The notes under the pieces were generated by a model. That model was not told the DNA's origin, ran no database searches, and saw only the letters and a program-made list of their open reading frames with translations. Positions 31,519 through 39,778 of a DNA stretch of 64,000 bases are shown here, piece after piece. The stretch is from the NCBI RefSeq assembly GCF_021391495.1, contig NZ_CP090063.1, positions 6,076,001 to 6,140,000 of the forward strand. Direction: 5' to 3'. Position numbers and translations under genes: made by a program. Positions within the stretch are counted from its first letter, which is position 1. Each line of letters begins with the position of its first letter. Source of the stretch: Amycolatopsis acidiphila. Its GTDB lineage: Bacteria; Actinomycetota; Actinomycetes; Mycobacteriales; Pseudonocardiaceae.

Positions 31519-31560
31519 CGAAAGGGCCGGAAGCCGCCGAGACGACTTCCGGCCCTTTCG
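31519..31560. terminator. 15-bp perfect inverted repeat downstream of nrdJ
   Basis: Arms CGAAAGGGCCGGAAG (31519-31533) and its exact complement (31546-31560) flank a 12-base loop. The hairpin is 9 bases past the nrdJ stop on the minus strand and upstream of the reductase gene. It is the strongest stem in this part of the window and almost certainly ends nrdJ transcription. It has no U-run. Confidence 0.8.
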
Positions 31561-31568
31561 GTGGCCGA

Positions 31569-34376
31569 TCAGCTGCAGCCGGAGGTGGCGCCGCAGCCCT
31601 CGCAGGCGTAGCAGGAGCCCGCGGGACGCATCTTCGTGCCGCAGGTCATGCACAGCGGCGCGTCATTCGCCTTGCCGAGGTGCAGGTCCATCAGCTCGGC
31701 GGTGCTGTGCGCCACCTCGGTTTCCACCCCTCGGCTCGACTCGACGGTGCTGCGCAGCTCCTCGAGGTCCACGCTCTCCGGCTCCGCCGCGGGGGCGTTG
31801 CCGTAGTCCGACGCCTCGACCTGGGCGGTGCGCTCCTCGGCGGTGAAGATGCCCAGCTGCGCCCGCTTCTCGTACGGCAGGTAGTCCAGCGCGAGCCGCC
31901 GGAACAGGTAGTCCAGCACGCTGGTGGCGATCCGGATGTCCGGGTCGTCGGTCATGCCGGCCGGCTCGAAGCGCAGGTTGGAGAACTTCGAGACGTAGAA
32001 CTCCAGGGGGATCCCGTACTGCAGGCCCACCGAGATCGACATCGAGAAGGCGTCCATCACGCCGGCCAGGGTCGAACCCTGCTTGCCGAGCTTGACGAAG
32101 ATCTCGCCGAGGCCGTCGTCCGGGTAGGAACCCGCGTGCAGGTAGCCCTCGGCGCCACCGACGGTGAACGACAGGGTCTGGCTCGGGCGCTTCTTGGGCA
32201 GGCGCTTGCGCACCGGCTTGTACTCGACGACCTTCTCCGGCTCCGGGGTCGCCGCCTTCGCGTCCTTCTTCCCGCTGGACAGCGGCTGGCCGACCTTGCA
32301 GTTGTCGCGGTAGATCGCGAGCGCCTTCAGGCCGAGCTTCCAGCCCTCGTAGTAGATCTCCTCGACCTCCTCGACGGTCGCCGACTCCGGCATGTTGACC
32401 GTCTTCGAGATCGCGCCCGAGATGAACGGCTGCACCGCGGCCATCATCCGCACGTGGCCGATCGGCTTGATCGAACGCTCGCCGATCGCGCAGTCGAACA
32501 CCTCGTAGTGCTCCGGCCGCAGCCCGGGGGCGTCCACGACGTGGCCGTGCTGGGCGATGTACTCGACGATCGCCTCGACCTGCTCGTCCTGGTAGCCCAG
32601 CGCCTTCAGCGCCCGCGGCACGGTCTGGTTGACGATCTGCATGGAGCCGCCGCCGACCAGCTTCTTGAACTTGACCAGCGAGAAGTCCGGCTCGATGCCG
32701 GTGGTGTCGCAGTCCATCATGAAGCCGATGGTGCCGGTGGGGGCGAGCACACTGGCCTGCGCGTTGCGCCAGCCGTTCTTCACGCCGATCTCGATGCCGC
32801 GCTGCCATTCCCGCGTCGCAAGGTCGCGCACCGCGACGTCGTTGGCGTGCATCGTGCGGATCGCGTCGTTGGCGCCCGCGTGCTTGCGCATGACGCGCTG
32901 GTGCGCCTCGGCGTTGCGGGCATAGCCCTCGTACGCACCGACGACACCGGCGAGCTCCGCCGAGCGACGGTAGGAGGTGCCGGTCATCAGCGAGGTGATC
33001 GCCGCCGCCAGGGCGCGGCCGCCGTCGGAGTCGTACGCGTGGCCGGTGGCCATCAGCAGCGCGCCGAGGTTGGCGTAGCCGATGCCCAGCTGGCGGAACT
33101 TGCGGGTGGTGTCGCCGATCGCCTCGGTCGGGAAGTCCGCGAAGCAGATCGAGATGTCCATCGCGGTGATGACGAACTCGACGGCCTTGACGAACAGCTG
33201 CGCGTCGAAGGTGCCGTCGCCGGAGAGGAACTTCAGCAGGTTCAGCGACGCGAGGTTGCAGCTGGAGTTGTCCAGGTGCATGTACTCGCTGCACGGGTTG
33301 GACGCGGTGATCCGGCCCGACTCGGGGCAGGTGTGCCAGTCGTTGATCGTGTCGTCGTACTGCACGCCCGGGTCGGCGCAGTCCCACGCCGCCTGCGCCA
33401 TCGAGCGGAACAGCTTCTTGGCGTCGACGTGCTCGATCACCTCGCCGGTGAGCCGGGCACGCAGGCCGAACTCGCTCTTCGCCTCGACCGAGCGCATGAA
33501 CTCGTCGCTGACGCGGACCGAGTTGTTGGCGTTCTGGTACTGCACCGAGTGGATGTCGGCACCGGAGAGGTCCATGTCGAACCCGGCGTCGCGCAGGACC
33601 TTGATCTTCTCTTCCTCGCGCGCCTTGGTGGTGATGAACTCCTCGATGTCGGGGTGGTCGACGTCGAGCACGACCATCTTCGCCGCGCGGCGGGTGGCGC
33701 CGCCGGACTTGATGGTGCCCGCGGACGCGTCGGCGCCGCGCATGAAGGAGACCGGGCCGGAGGCGGTGCCGCCGGAGGAGAGCAGCTCCTTGGAGGAGCG
33801 GATGCGGGAGAGGTTCAGCCCGGCGCCGGAGCCGCCCTTGAAGATCAGGCCCTCTTCCTTGTACCAGTTGAGGATCGAGTCCATGTTGTCGTCGACCGCC
33901 AGGATGAAGCAGGCGCTGACCTGCTGCTTGGAGGTCGTGCCGACGTTGAACCAGACCGGGGAGTTGAAGCTGAACACCTGGTGCAGCAGCATCCAGGTCA
34001 GCTCGTGCTCGAAGACCTCGGCGTCGACGCCGGTGGCGAAGTAGCCGTTGTCCGTGCCCGCCTTGACGTAGGTCTTCACGACCCGGTCGATGAGCTGCTT
34101 GAGGCTGCGCTCGCGCTGCGGGCTGCCCACCGCGCCGCGGAAGTACTTGCTGGTGACGATGTTGGTCGCGTTGACCGACCAGAACTCGGGGAACTCGACC
34201 CCACGCTGCTCGAAGTTGATCGAACCGTCGCGCCAGTTGGTCATCACGACGTCGCGCTTTTCCCAGTTCACCTCGTCGTAGGGGTGCACGCCCTCGGTGG
34301 TGAACACGCGCTCGACGGTGAGCCCGCGCTTGCCCCTCTTCGCGCTTTTACTGCCTGTCGCCACGGTCTCCGTCAT
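31569..34376 (-). CDS. nrdJ: Adenosylcobalamin-dependent ribonucleotide reductase (class II)
   Basis: A 935-residue class II reductase that makes deoxyribonucleotides with a cobalamin-derived radical and therefore works with or without oxygen. Key cysteines are visible: the first redox Cys in SACFILAV, the thiyl-radical Cys in NPCSEYMHLDNSSC, and the second redox Cys at the end of that motif. The C-terminal tail MTCGTKMRPAGSCYACEGCGATSGCS carries CxxC pairs for re-reduction and probably binds zinc. The start was set at ATG 34376, preceded by GAGAGGG; a GTG 11 codons earlier would overlap nrdR. It lies 29 bases after nrdR and shares its promoter. Confidence 0.95.
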   Translation of the reverse strand: MTETVATGSKSAKRGKRGLTVERVFTTEGVHPYDEVNWEKRDVVMTNWRDGSINFEQRGVEFPEFWSVNATNIVTSKYFRGAVGSPQRERSLKQLIDRVVKTYVKAGTDNGYFATGVDAEVFEHELTWMLLHQVFSFNSPVWFNVGTTSKQQVSACFILAVDDNMDSILNWYKEEGLIFKGGSGAGLNLSRIRSSKELLSSGGTASGPVSFMRGADASAGTIKSGGATRRAAKMVVLDVDHPDIEEFITTKAREEEKIKVLRDAGFDMDLSGADIHSVQYQNANNSVRVSDEFMRSVEAKSEFGLRARLTGEVIEHVDAKKLFRSMAQAAWDCADPGVQYDDTINDWHTCPESGRITASNPCSEYMHLDNSSCNLASLNLLKFLSGDGTFDAQLFVKAVEFVITAMDISICFADFPTEAIGDTTRKFRQLGIGYANLGALLMATGHAYDSDGGRALAAAITSLMTGTSYRRSAELAGVVGAYEGYARNAEAHQRVMRKHAGANDAIRTMHANDVAVRDLATREWQRGIEIGVKNGWRNAQASVLAPTGTIGFMMDCDTTGIEPDFSLVKFKKLVGGGSMQIVNQTVPRALKALGYQDEQVEAIVEYIAQHGHVVDAPGLRPEHYEVFDCAIGERSIKPIGHVRMMAAVQPFISGAISKTVNMPESATVEEVEEIYYEGWKLGLKALAIYRDNCKVGQPLSSGKKDAKAATPEPEKVVEYKPVRKRLPKKRPSQTLSFTVGGAEGYLHAGSYPDDGLGEIFVKLGKQGSTLAGVMDAFSMSISVGLQYGIPLEFYVSKFSNLRFEPAGMTDDPDIRIATSVLDYLFRRLALDYLPYEKRAQLGIFTAEERTAQVEASDYGNAPAAEPESVDLEELRSTVESSRGVETEVAHSTAELMDLHLGKANDAPLCMTCGTKMRPAGSCYACEGCGATSGCS

Positions 34377-34405
34377 GGACTTGTCCCTCTCCCGCCGGCC
34401 GAGTA

Positions 34406-34900
34406 TCACTCGCCGTCCGCGCTCCTGTCGCCGTCCTGCGGCGCTGCCGAATCCGCCATGGCCGCACGTAGGTCCGCGATCTCCTTCTCGAAGTCCTCCA
34501 CGGACGAGAAGGAGCGGTAGACGCTGGCGAACCGGAGGTACGCGACCTCGTCGAGCTCACGGAGCGGACCGAGGATCGCGAGGCCCACCTCGTGACTCGG
34601 GATCTCCGCGACACCAGCCGAGCGGATCGACTCCTCGACCCGCTGTGCGAGTTGCTGCAGGGCGTCGTCGTCGACCGGCCTGCCCTGGCAGGCCCGGCGC
34701 ACGCCCCGGACCACCTTGTCCCTGCTGAACTGCTCGGTGACCCCGGACCGCTTGACGACGGCGAGCACCATCGTCTCCGAGGTGGTGAACCGGCGCCCGC
34801 ATGCCGAGCACGACCTGCGGCGGCGGATCGCCTGTCCTTCGTCCACCTCACGGGAGTCGACGACCCGGGAATCGGCATGGCGGCAGAACGGGCACCGCAC
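34406..34900 (-). CDS. nrdR: Transcriptional repressor NrdR
   Basis: A 164-residue regulator of ribonucleotide reductase genes. The zinc ribbon has Cys3, Cys6, Cys31 and Cys34 (RCPFC and CSACG), and the ATP-cone domain at about 50-140 ([24 protein letters not shown]) senses ATP/dATP. With dATP bound it represses nrd operons. GTG start. It heads the nrdR-nrdJ transcript, so the operon is probably autoregulated. In M. tuberculosis nrdR also neighbours the lexA-LysM locus. Confidence 0.94.
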   Translation of the reverse strand: MRCPFCRHADSRVVDSREVDEGQAIRRRRSCSACGRRFTTSETMVLAVVKRSGVTEQFSRDKVVRGVRRACQGRPVDDDALQQLAQRVEESIRSAGVAEIPSHEVGLAILGPLRELDEVAYLRFASVYRSFSSVEDFEKEIADLRAAMADSAAPQDGDRSADGE

Positions 34901-34999
34901 GACCGATCACCTTTCCTTTCACGTCTGTTCCCCCGGCTATCCGCGCCCTCCGGCCCGCCACGCAACGGCCCGGTCCAGGCGATGACCTGGTGATCAACT

Positions 35000-35073
35000 T
35001 GTGGATATCCGGTGGGTGAACACCGACCAGCTGTGGACAACTCGTGTTTCAGTCTACCCCAACTTGTGGACCA
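35000..35073. promoter_or_regulatory. Three phased DnaA-box-like sites upstream of nrdR
   Basis: Three 9-mers in the same orientation: TGTGGATAT (35000-35008), TGTGGACAA (35032-35040) and TGTGGACCA (35065-35073). The middle one is the exact complement of the actinobacterial DnaA box TTGTCCACA; the others differ from TTATCCACA or TTGTCCACA by one base. They are spaced 32 and 33 bases apart, three helical turns, and lie 100-173 bases upstream of the nrdR start. DnaA binding here would link dNTP supply to replication initiation. Confidence 0.5.
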
Positions 35074-35088
35074 ACTACAGCCATGTAA

Positions 35089-35104
35089 CTACTAGATATA
35101 GCGG
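35089..35104. promoter_or_regulatory. Possible NrdR-box-like AT-rich site
   Basis: CTAGATATAG (35092-35101) fits the core of the NrdR consensus CwAtATaTwG with one mismatch, but the flanking ACA/TGT parts are not kept and no second box at the usual spacing was found. It is the only AT-rich patch between the LysM gene and nrdR. Confidence 0.3.
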
Positions 35105-35186
35105 TCGACCTTAGATCGCGCATCAGCGGGGCGCAAGCGACCCGGCCGGGTGAAGCGCGTGTCGCGCGGCACTTCTCGGCGGAAGG

Positions 35187-35657
35187 TCACCGGCCCGCGC
35201 CGAGCGGCTGGGCGTCCACGGGAACGGTGAGCGGCAGACCGGGCACGACGGTGGCGTCCCCGAAGTTGTTGAGCTGCTTGATCCGGGCCACGACCGCGTC
35301 GGCGTCCGAGGCCGGCGCGTAGTGGTGCGCGACGTCCCACAACGTCTCCCCGCTGCCGACCGTGACCGTGGCGGTCCGCTCGGGCACGGCGGCCGACATC
35401 CCGTCGGCAAAAACACCCAGACCGGTGACGAACAGACCCGCCGCGACCGCGATCGCCGCGAGCCACGGCCAGCGCGGCACGACCCGCCGCGGCGTGCAGG
35501 CGGGCACGGCGCTCCGGCCGCGGCCCGCCACGACACGGGCACGCGTCGGCGGCCGGCGCGTCTCGCCTGCCCGTCGCGGCCGGACCGGCAGCTGCGGCCC
35601 AGTCCTGCTCTCGGCGGCATTCCCGGCGGCCGGGCTTCCATCCAGCAGTACCGACAT
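35187..35657 (-). CDS. LysM protein, probable SOS-induced division suppressor
   Basis: A 156-residue protein with a Pro/Arg-rich cytoplasmic start, one membrane segment (about 64-85, WPWLAAIAVAAGLFVTGLGVFADG) and a C-terminal LysM domain (about 97-145, TVGSGETLWDVAHHYAP and VVARIKQLN). ATG 35657 has a GAGGAGG site 7 bases before it. It is divergent from lexA across a gap with two SOS boxes. This is the arrangement of Rv2719c in M. tuberculosis, divS in Corynebacterium and yneA in Bacillus, small LysM or membrane proteins that halt division after DNA damage. That role is inferred from context. Confidence 0.85.
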   Translation of the reverse strand: MSVLLDGSPAAGNAAESRTGPQLPVRPRRAGETRRPPTRARVVAGRGRSAVPACTPRRVVPRWPWLAAIAVAAGLFVTGLGVFADGMSAAVPERTATVTVGSGETLWDVAHHYAPASDADAVVARIKQLNNFGDATVVPGLPLTVPVDAQPLGAGR

Positions 35658-35703
35658 CGCGAACCTCCTCGCGGCTTCTGACCTGGCCCGGCGGGCGTCA
35701 GGT

Positions 35704-35717
35704 CGAACACTCGTTCT
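35704..35717. promoter_or_regulatory. LexA (SOS) box 1
   Basis: CGAACACTCGTTCT fits the actinobacterial SOS box CGAAC-N4-GTTCG with one mismatch at the end. It lies 47 bases upstream of the LysM gene start and probably controls that gene. A further GAAC follows 3 bases on. Confidence 0.75.
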
Positions 35718-35784
35718 ATCGAACCTCTGCGCGAATGTGTACCACCAGGGTCTGACAAAATCGAGAGACACCCGGCGTGTCGCT

Positions 35785-35798
35785 CGAACAGTTGTTTG
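35785..35798. promoter_or_regulatory. LexA (SOS) box 2
   Basis: CGAACAGTTGTTTG fits the SOS consensus CGAACRNRYGTTYG except for one position in the centre. It lies 118 bases upstream of lexA and probably gives lexA autoregulation. Confidence 0.75.
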
Positions 35799-35915
35799 AT
35801 GTTCCCGGTCCGGTGCACTACCGTGGGTGACCAGGACAAGGCGAAACGCGCCGGTCGCTCTGAACTCTGCGGCCCGGCAGGTACGAAGTGAGCAACGCGG
35901 CTGGGAGGCGGCACC

Positions 35916-36641
35916 ATGACAGACACCGACGAGACTGCGGACATTCCCCGCAGGCCGGGCGGCCGGTTCGGCGACGTCCACCCGCTCCCCGATCCCGAGG
36001 ACGTGGAGGAGGGGCTGAGCCCGCGGCAGCAGCAGGTGCTGGAGGTCATCCGCGCCTGGGTCGACCGCTTCGGCTACCCGCCCAGCGTGCGCGAGATCGG
36101 TGAGGCCGTCGGCCTCACCTCGACGTCGTCGGTGTCGCACCAGCTGCGCACCCTGCAGCGCAAGGGCTACCTGCGCCGCGACGCCAACCGGCCTCGTGCC
36201 GTCGGCGTGCTCACCGCCGCGGCCGAGCACGCCGCGCGGATCGGGCGTACCGAGAGTGACATGCCGAAGCCGGCGTACGTGCCGGTGGTCGGCCGGATCG
36301 CCGCCGGCGGGCCGGTGCTCGCCGAGCAGTCCATCGAGGACGTGTTCCCGCTGCCGAAGGACATCGTCGGCGAGGGCGAGGTGTTCCTGCTGAAGGTCAC
36401 CGGTGACTCGATGATCGAGGCGGCCATCACCGACGGCGACTGGGTCGCGGTGCGCCAGCAGCCGACCGCCAACAACGGGGAGATCGTCGCCGCGATGATC
36501 GACGGCGAGGCGACGGTGAAGACGTTCAAGCGCAAGAGCGGGCACGTGTGGCTGATGCCGCACAACGAGGCCTACGAGCCCATCAACGGTGACGACGCCA
36601 GCATCCTCGGCAAGGTCGTGGCCGTGCTGCGCCGGTTGTAG
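35916..36641 (+). CDS. lexA: SOS repressor LexA
   Basis: A 241-residue LexA. The winged helix is at about 35-100 ([27 protein letters not shown]), the self-cleavage site is Ala130-Gly131 in GRIAAGGP, the catalytic Ser165 is in [10 protein letters not shown] and Lys202 in ATVKTFKR. RecA filaments trigger cleavage after DNA damage and release the SOS regulon. The first 30 residues are an extra acidic/Pro-rich tail common in actinobacteria. GGGAGG lies 7 bases before ATG. Confidence 0.97.
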   Translation: MTDTDETADIPRRPGGRFGDVHPLPDPEDVEEGLSPRQQQVLEVIRAWVDRFGYPPSVREIGEAVGLTSTSSVSHQLRTLQRKGYLRRDANRPRAVGVLTAAAEHAARIGRTESDMPKPAYVPVVGRIAAGGPVLAEQSIEDVFPLPKDIVGEGEVFLLKVTGDSMIEAAITDGDWVAVRQQPTANNGEIVAAMIDGEATVKTFKRKSGHVWLMPHNEAYEPINGDDASILGKVVAVLRRL

Positions 36642-36652
36642 CGAGTGGACGG

Positions 36653-36679
36653 CGGGCCCGGACTCCAGGTCCGGGCCCG
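36653..36679. terminator. 11-bp hairpin downstream of lexA
   Basis: CGGGCCCGGAC (36653-36663) and GTCCGGGCCCG (36669-36679) form a perfect stem with a 5-base loop. It sits 11 bases after the lexA stop and 20 bases before the end of the convergent secreted-protein gene, so it may stop transcription from both sides. Confidence 0.8.
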
Positions 36680-36699
36680 GGTACCCCTCGAGGCGCCGG

Positions 36700-37722
36700 T
36701 TACTTGCGCGAGAACCGGCGACGGAGCTTGGTCAGCGCGAACAGGCCGCCGGCCGCGATGCAGACCGCCAGCACCAGCGCCGGGGCGCCCCCCATGCCGG
36801 ACGAACCGCCCGCGCCGGTGCCCGTCTCGCCACCCGCGGCGGCCGGAGTGCGGTCGTTCGTAGCGGGTTTGGCCATGGACGTCGCGTCCTTCACGGCTCG
36901 GATCGGTTGCCTGGTGCCCTCCCCGCCGGACAGCAACGTGCCGTCGGGCTCGAACGCCAGCGCTTCGCCCTGCTGCTCGTCCGGCAGTGGCACCCGCACC
37001 GGGTCGCGCTTCAGGGCCGCGGACACGTCGCCGTCGGGCGCGGAGTACAGGTAGGCGTCGGTATAGGTGCGCAGGGCGACCACGGTGCCGTCCGCACTGG
37101 TCGCCGCGCCCGTCACGAGCACGGACCCGAAGCCGGCCACCGGACCGCCCGGGGTGTTCGTGGGTTTGAACTCGAGCGTGCCGACCTTCTCCAGCGGAGT
37201 CGGGCCGGGGCTCTTGAGCGCCGAGACGGGCCGGTAGATCCCGGAGTCGCCGAATGGCGTCTTGGTCACCAGGTACGGCGTGCCATGACGGTCCAGCAGC
37301 AACGCCTCCACGTCGTGCTGGCCGTCGGGATAGGTGAGCCGGTACAGCGTCGCCTTGCCCTGGGGCGTCAGGGCGACCAGGGCCACCGTCTCGCGCTTCT
37401 TGTCGTTGTCACCGGTGTCCGACAGCCAGAGCGTGCCATCGGCGGCGCGCGCCAGGTCCTCCACGTCGTACGGGTCCAGCGAGTTGGTGATCACCCGCTG
37501 CACCGCGCAGTCGCGTCCCAGCACGAACACCTGGATCTTGCTGCCGCCGTCGTTGATCGCGTACCAGCGCTGCCCGTCGCTGACCAGGCCGGACAGCTCG
37601 GTGATCCGCTTGTCCGAAACCGTGCACACCGAGGCCGGTGCCTGCGCCGCCGCGGCCGGAGCCGCGGACAGCGCGAGGACGAACGAGAACACGGCGAGCA
37701 CGGCACCCCAGCGCAAGGTCAC
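36700..37722 (-). CDS. Secreted, C-terminally anchored protein, probable beta-propeller
   Basis: A 340-residue protein: signal peptide (VTLRWGAVLAVFSFVLALSAAPAAAA), a domain of about 240 residues with repeated strands of the ADGTLWLSDTGDND and VEALLLDRHGTPYLV type, then a Gly/Thr-rich linker (about 288-312), a membrane segment (ALVLAVCIAAGGLFAL) and a basic end KLRRRFSRK. It should therefore sit on the outer face of the membrane. The repeats suggest a six- or seven-bladed propeller; no enzyme motif was found. GTG start; the hflX stop lies 20 bases upstream, so it may be read with hflX. Confidence 0.85.
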   Translation of the reverse strand: MTLRWGAVLAVFSFVLALSAAPAAAAQAPASVCTVSDKRITELSGLVSDGQRWYAINDGGSKIQVFVLGRDCAVQRVITNSLDPYDVEDLARAADGTLWLSDTGDNDKKRETVALVALTPQGKATLYRLTYPDGQHDVEALLLDRHGTPYLVTKTPFGDSGIYRPVSALKSPGPTPLEKVGTLEFKPTNTPGGPVAGFGSVLVTGAATSADGTVVALRTYTDAYLYSAPDGDVSAALKRDPVRVPLPDEQQGEALAFEPDGTLLSGGEGTRQPIRAVKDATSMAKPATNDRTPAAAGGETGTGAGGSSGMGGAPALVLAVCIAAGGLFALTKLRRRFSRK

Positions 37723-37741
37723 CGCGCCGACGTTACCGAGA

Positions 37742-39172
37742 TCAGGCCCGCGAACCGTCCACGACATACGACTCCAGCGCGGAAGCCAGGTCCGGGCGGA
37801 CCCGGGCGCACAGCCGCGTGCCCTCGGGCAGGTGCTCCTCGGCGAGGACCTCACCGTCGTCGTGCACGCGTGCGACGAGCTCGCCACGGGTGTACGGGAC
37901 CAGCGCCTCGACGGTGACCTCCGCCCGCGGCAACCGCTCGGCGACCGTCTCGACCAGCTCGGCCACACCCGCACCCGTACGGGCGGAGACCACCACGGCG
38001 TCGGGCAGCAGGTGGCGCAGGCGGACCAGGGACAGCTCGTCCGCGGCGTCGGCCTTGTTGATCACGATCAGCTCGGGCGGCAACGGCTCGGACCGGCGCT
38101 CGTTGATCTCCGCGAGCACTTCGCGCACCGCGTTGACCTGCTCCTCGGGCGCCGGGTCGGACCCGTCCACCACGTGCAGCAGCAGGTCGGCGTCCGCCGC
38201 CTCGTCCAGCGTCGAGCGGAACGCGTCGACCAGCTGGTGCGGCAGGTGCCGCACGAACCCGACGGTGTCGGTCAGCGTGTACGTGCGCCCGTCCGGCGTG
38301 GCGCTGCGCCGCGTGGTCGGGTCGAGGGTGGCGAACAACGCGTTCTCGACGAGCACGCCCGCGCCGGTGATGGCGTTGAGCAGGCTCGACTTCCCGGCGT
38401 TGGTGTAGCCGACGATCGCGACGCTCGGGACCTCGTTGGCGACCCGGCGGCCGCGCTTGGTCACCCGGATCGTGTCCATCGCGGCGATCTCGCGGCGCAG
38501 CTTGGCCACCCGCTTGTTGATCCGCCGCCGGTCGGTCTCCAGCTTCGTCTCACCGGGACCACGCAGGCCCACGCCGCCGTTCGCGCCACCGGCACGGCCA
38601 CCGGCCTGCCGGGACAGCGACTCGCCCCAGCCGCGCAGCCGCGGGATGAGGTACTGCAGCTGGGCCAGCTCGACCTGCGCCTTGCCCTCCTTGGAGCGCG
38701 CGTGCTGGGCGAAGATGTCCAGGATCAGCGCCGTCCGGTCGATCACCTTGACCTTGAGCTTGGCCTCCAGCTGACGCAGCTGGCCCGGCGAGAGCTCGCC
38801 GTCGCAGATCACCGTGTCGGCGCCGGTCGCAATGACGACGTCGGACAGCTCGCGAACCTTGCCCGAGCCGATGTAGGTGGCCGGGTCCGGCTTGTCACGG
38901 CGCTGCACAAGACCCTCCAGCACCTCCGAGCCCGCCGTCTCGGCCAGCAGGGCCAGCTCGGCCAGCGAGGCCTCGGACTGGGCCGCGGTGCCTTCGGTCC
39001 ACACGCCGACCAACACCACCCGTTCCAGGCGAAGCTGCCGGTACTCGACCTCGGTGATGTCCGCCAGCTCGGTGGACAGTCCGGCGACGCGCCGCAATGA
39101 GGCGCGTGCCTCCAGGTCCAGCTCACCGGTCGACGGGTCTTCGAGGAAGTTGCTGTGTGTCAGTTCTGTCAT
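37742..39172 (-). CDS. hflX: GTPase HflX
   Basis: A 476-residue ribosome-associated GTPase that splits stalled 70S ribosomes. The N-terminal HflX domain includes DPATYIGSGKV and the Gly-rich linker GGRAGGANGGVGLRGPGETKLETDRRR. The G domain has GYTNAGKSSLLNAI (G1), DTVGF (G3) and NKAD (G4). GAAGGA precedes ATG at 39172. A C-terminal domain of about 90 residues follows. Its place near lexA and dapF is as in mycobacteria (Rv2725c). Confidence 0.95.
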   Translation of the reverse strand: MTELTHSNFLEDPSTGELDLEARASLRRVAGLSTELADITEVEYRQLRLERVVLVGVWTEGTAAQSEASLAELALLAETAGSEVLEGLVQRRDKPDPATYIGSGKVRELSDVVIATGADTVICDGELSPGQLRQLEAKLKVKVIDRTALILDIFAQHARSKEGKAQVELAQLQYLIPRLRGWGESLSRQAGGRAGGANGGVGLRGPGETKLETDRRRINKRVAKLRREIAAMDTIRVTKRGRRVANEVPSVAIVGYTNAGKSSLLNAITGAGVLVENALFATLDPTTRRSATPDGRTYTLTDTVGFVRHLPHQLVDAFRSTLDEAADADLLLHVVDGSDPAPEEQVNAVREVLAEINERRSEPLPPELIVINKADAADELSLVRLRHLLPDAVVVSARTGAGVAELVETVAERLPRAEVTVEALVPYTRGELVARVHDDGEVLAEEHLPEGTRLCARVRPDLASALESYVVDGSRA

Positions 39173-39215
39173 CGTCCTTCCATGGTCCCACGATTCGTGG
39201 GAGAAACCGAGCGCA

Positions 39216-39719
39216 TTACCGGCTCGGGTAAGTCGCGATGTAGATCGCGGTACGGTCGCCGCCGCCGGTCTCGGACCGGGCCTTGAACTCCTCGAGCAGG
39301 GCGTGGAGCCTGTCTTCGAACTCCGTCCGGTCCGCCGGCGAGACCTGCACGACCAGCCGCGTCTGGCGCAGCTCGGCCGACGGTACCTCGGCGATCTCGC
39401 CGAGGTACGCCTCGAGCATGGCCTGTCCGACCTGCTCGTGCAGGCCGACCTCGTCGAGGTACCAGGACAGCCCTGTCGACAGGTAAGGAATCTCTTTCGC
39501 TCCCCGGTTGCCGCGCCGAGCCGGCTGAGGAGCCAGAAAACCCGTGTCGACCAGCTTGCGCACGTGGTGCAGCACCGTCGCCGGGTCACGACCCAGACGC
39601 TCGGCCAGCTCCTTGTTGGTCAACGCGTCCGCATAGGTCAACCGGATGATGCGCAGCCGTATTCCGGAGGCGAGCGCGTTGGCCTCGGCCTCGGTCGCTT
39701 CCCGTCGCGTATGGGGCAC
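39216..39719 (-). CDS. ArsR-like winged-helix regulator
   Basis: A 167-residue protein with an N-terminal winged helix (about 10-75, ALTNKELAERLGRDPATVLHHVRKLVDTGFL) of the ArsR type and a C-terminal region likely to bind an effector or dimerise (VVQVSPADRTEFEDRLHALLEEFKAR). No metal-binding cysteines are present, so a non-metal ligand is likely. GTG 39719 was used as start; longer frames would run through the operator. It is divergent from an MFS transporter gene over a perfect palindrome, a common layout for a local repressor of an efflux pump. Confidence 0.83.
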   Translation of the reverse strand: MPHTRREATEAEANALASGIRLRIIRLTYADALTNKELAERLGRDPATVLHHVRKLVDTGFLAPQPARRGNRGAKEIPYLSTGLSWYLDEVGLHEQVGQAMLEAYLGEIAEVPSAELRQTRLVVQVSPADRTEFEDRLHALLEEFKARSETGGGDRTAIYIATYPSR

Positions 39720-39736
39720 CCCCCGAGTGTAGGGAT

Positions 39737-39762
39737 AAGTGATTGACTCTTTCCAATCACTT
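39737..39762. promoter_or_regulatory. Palindromic operator between ArsR-like and MFS genes
   Basis: AAGTGATTG (39737-39745) and its exact complement CAATCACTT (39754-39762) flank an 8-base spacer. TTGACT within it could serve as a -35 element. It lies 18 bases before the regulator start and 17 before the transporter start, so bound repressor would block both. Confidence 0.75.
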
Positions 39763-39778
39763 GCGCGAAGCTTGCCGC

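Noticed and set aside
34376..34409. Earlier GTG start for nrdJ overlapping nrdR
   Set aside because: The ATG at 34376 has a GAGAGGG site at good distance, and the extra eleven residues are not family-like.
31680..34520. A 946-codon plus-strand frame opposite nrdJ
   Set aside because: It is exactly antisense to a gene with all class II RNR motifs; its product is Leu/Val/Asp/His-rich low complexity typical of a shadow frame.
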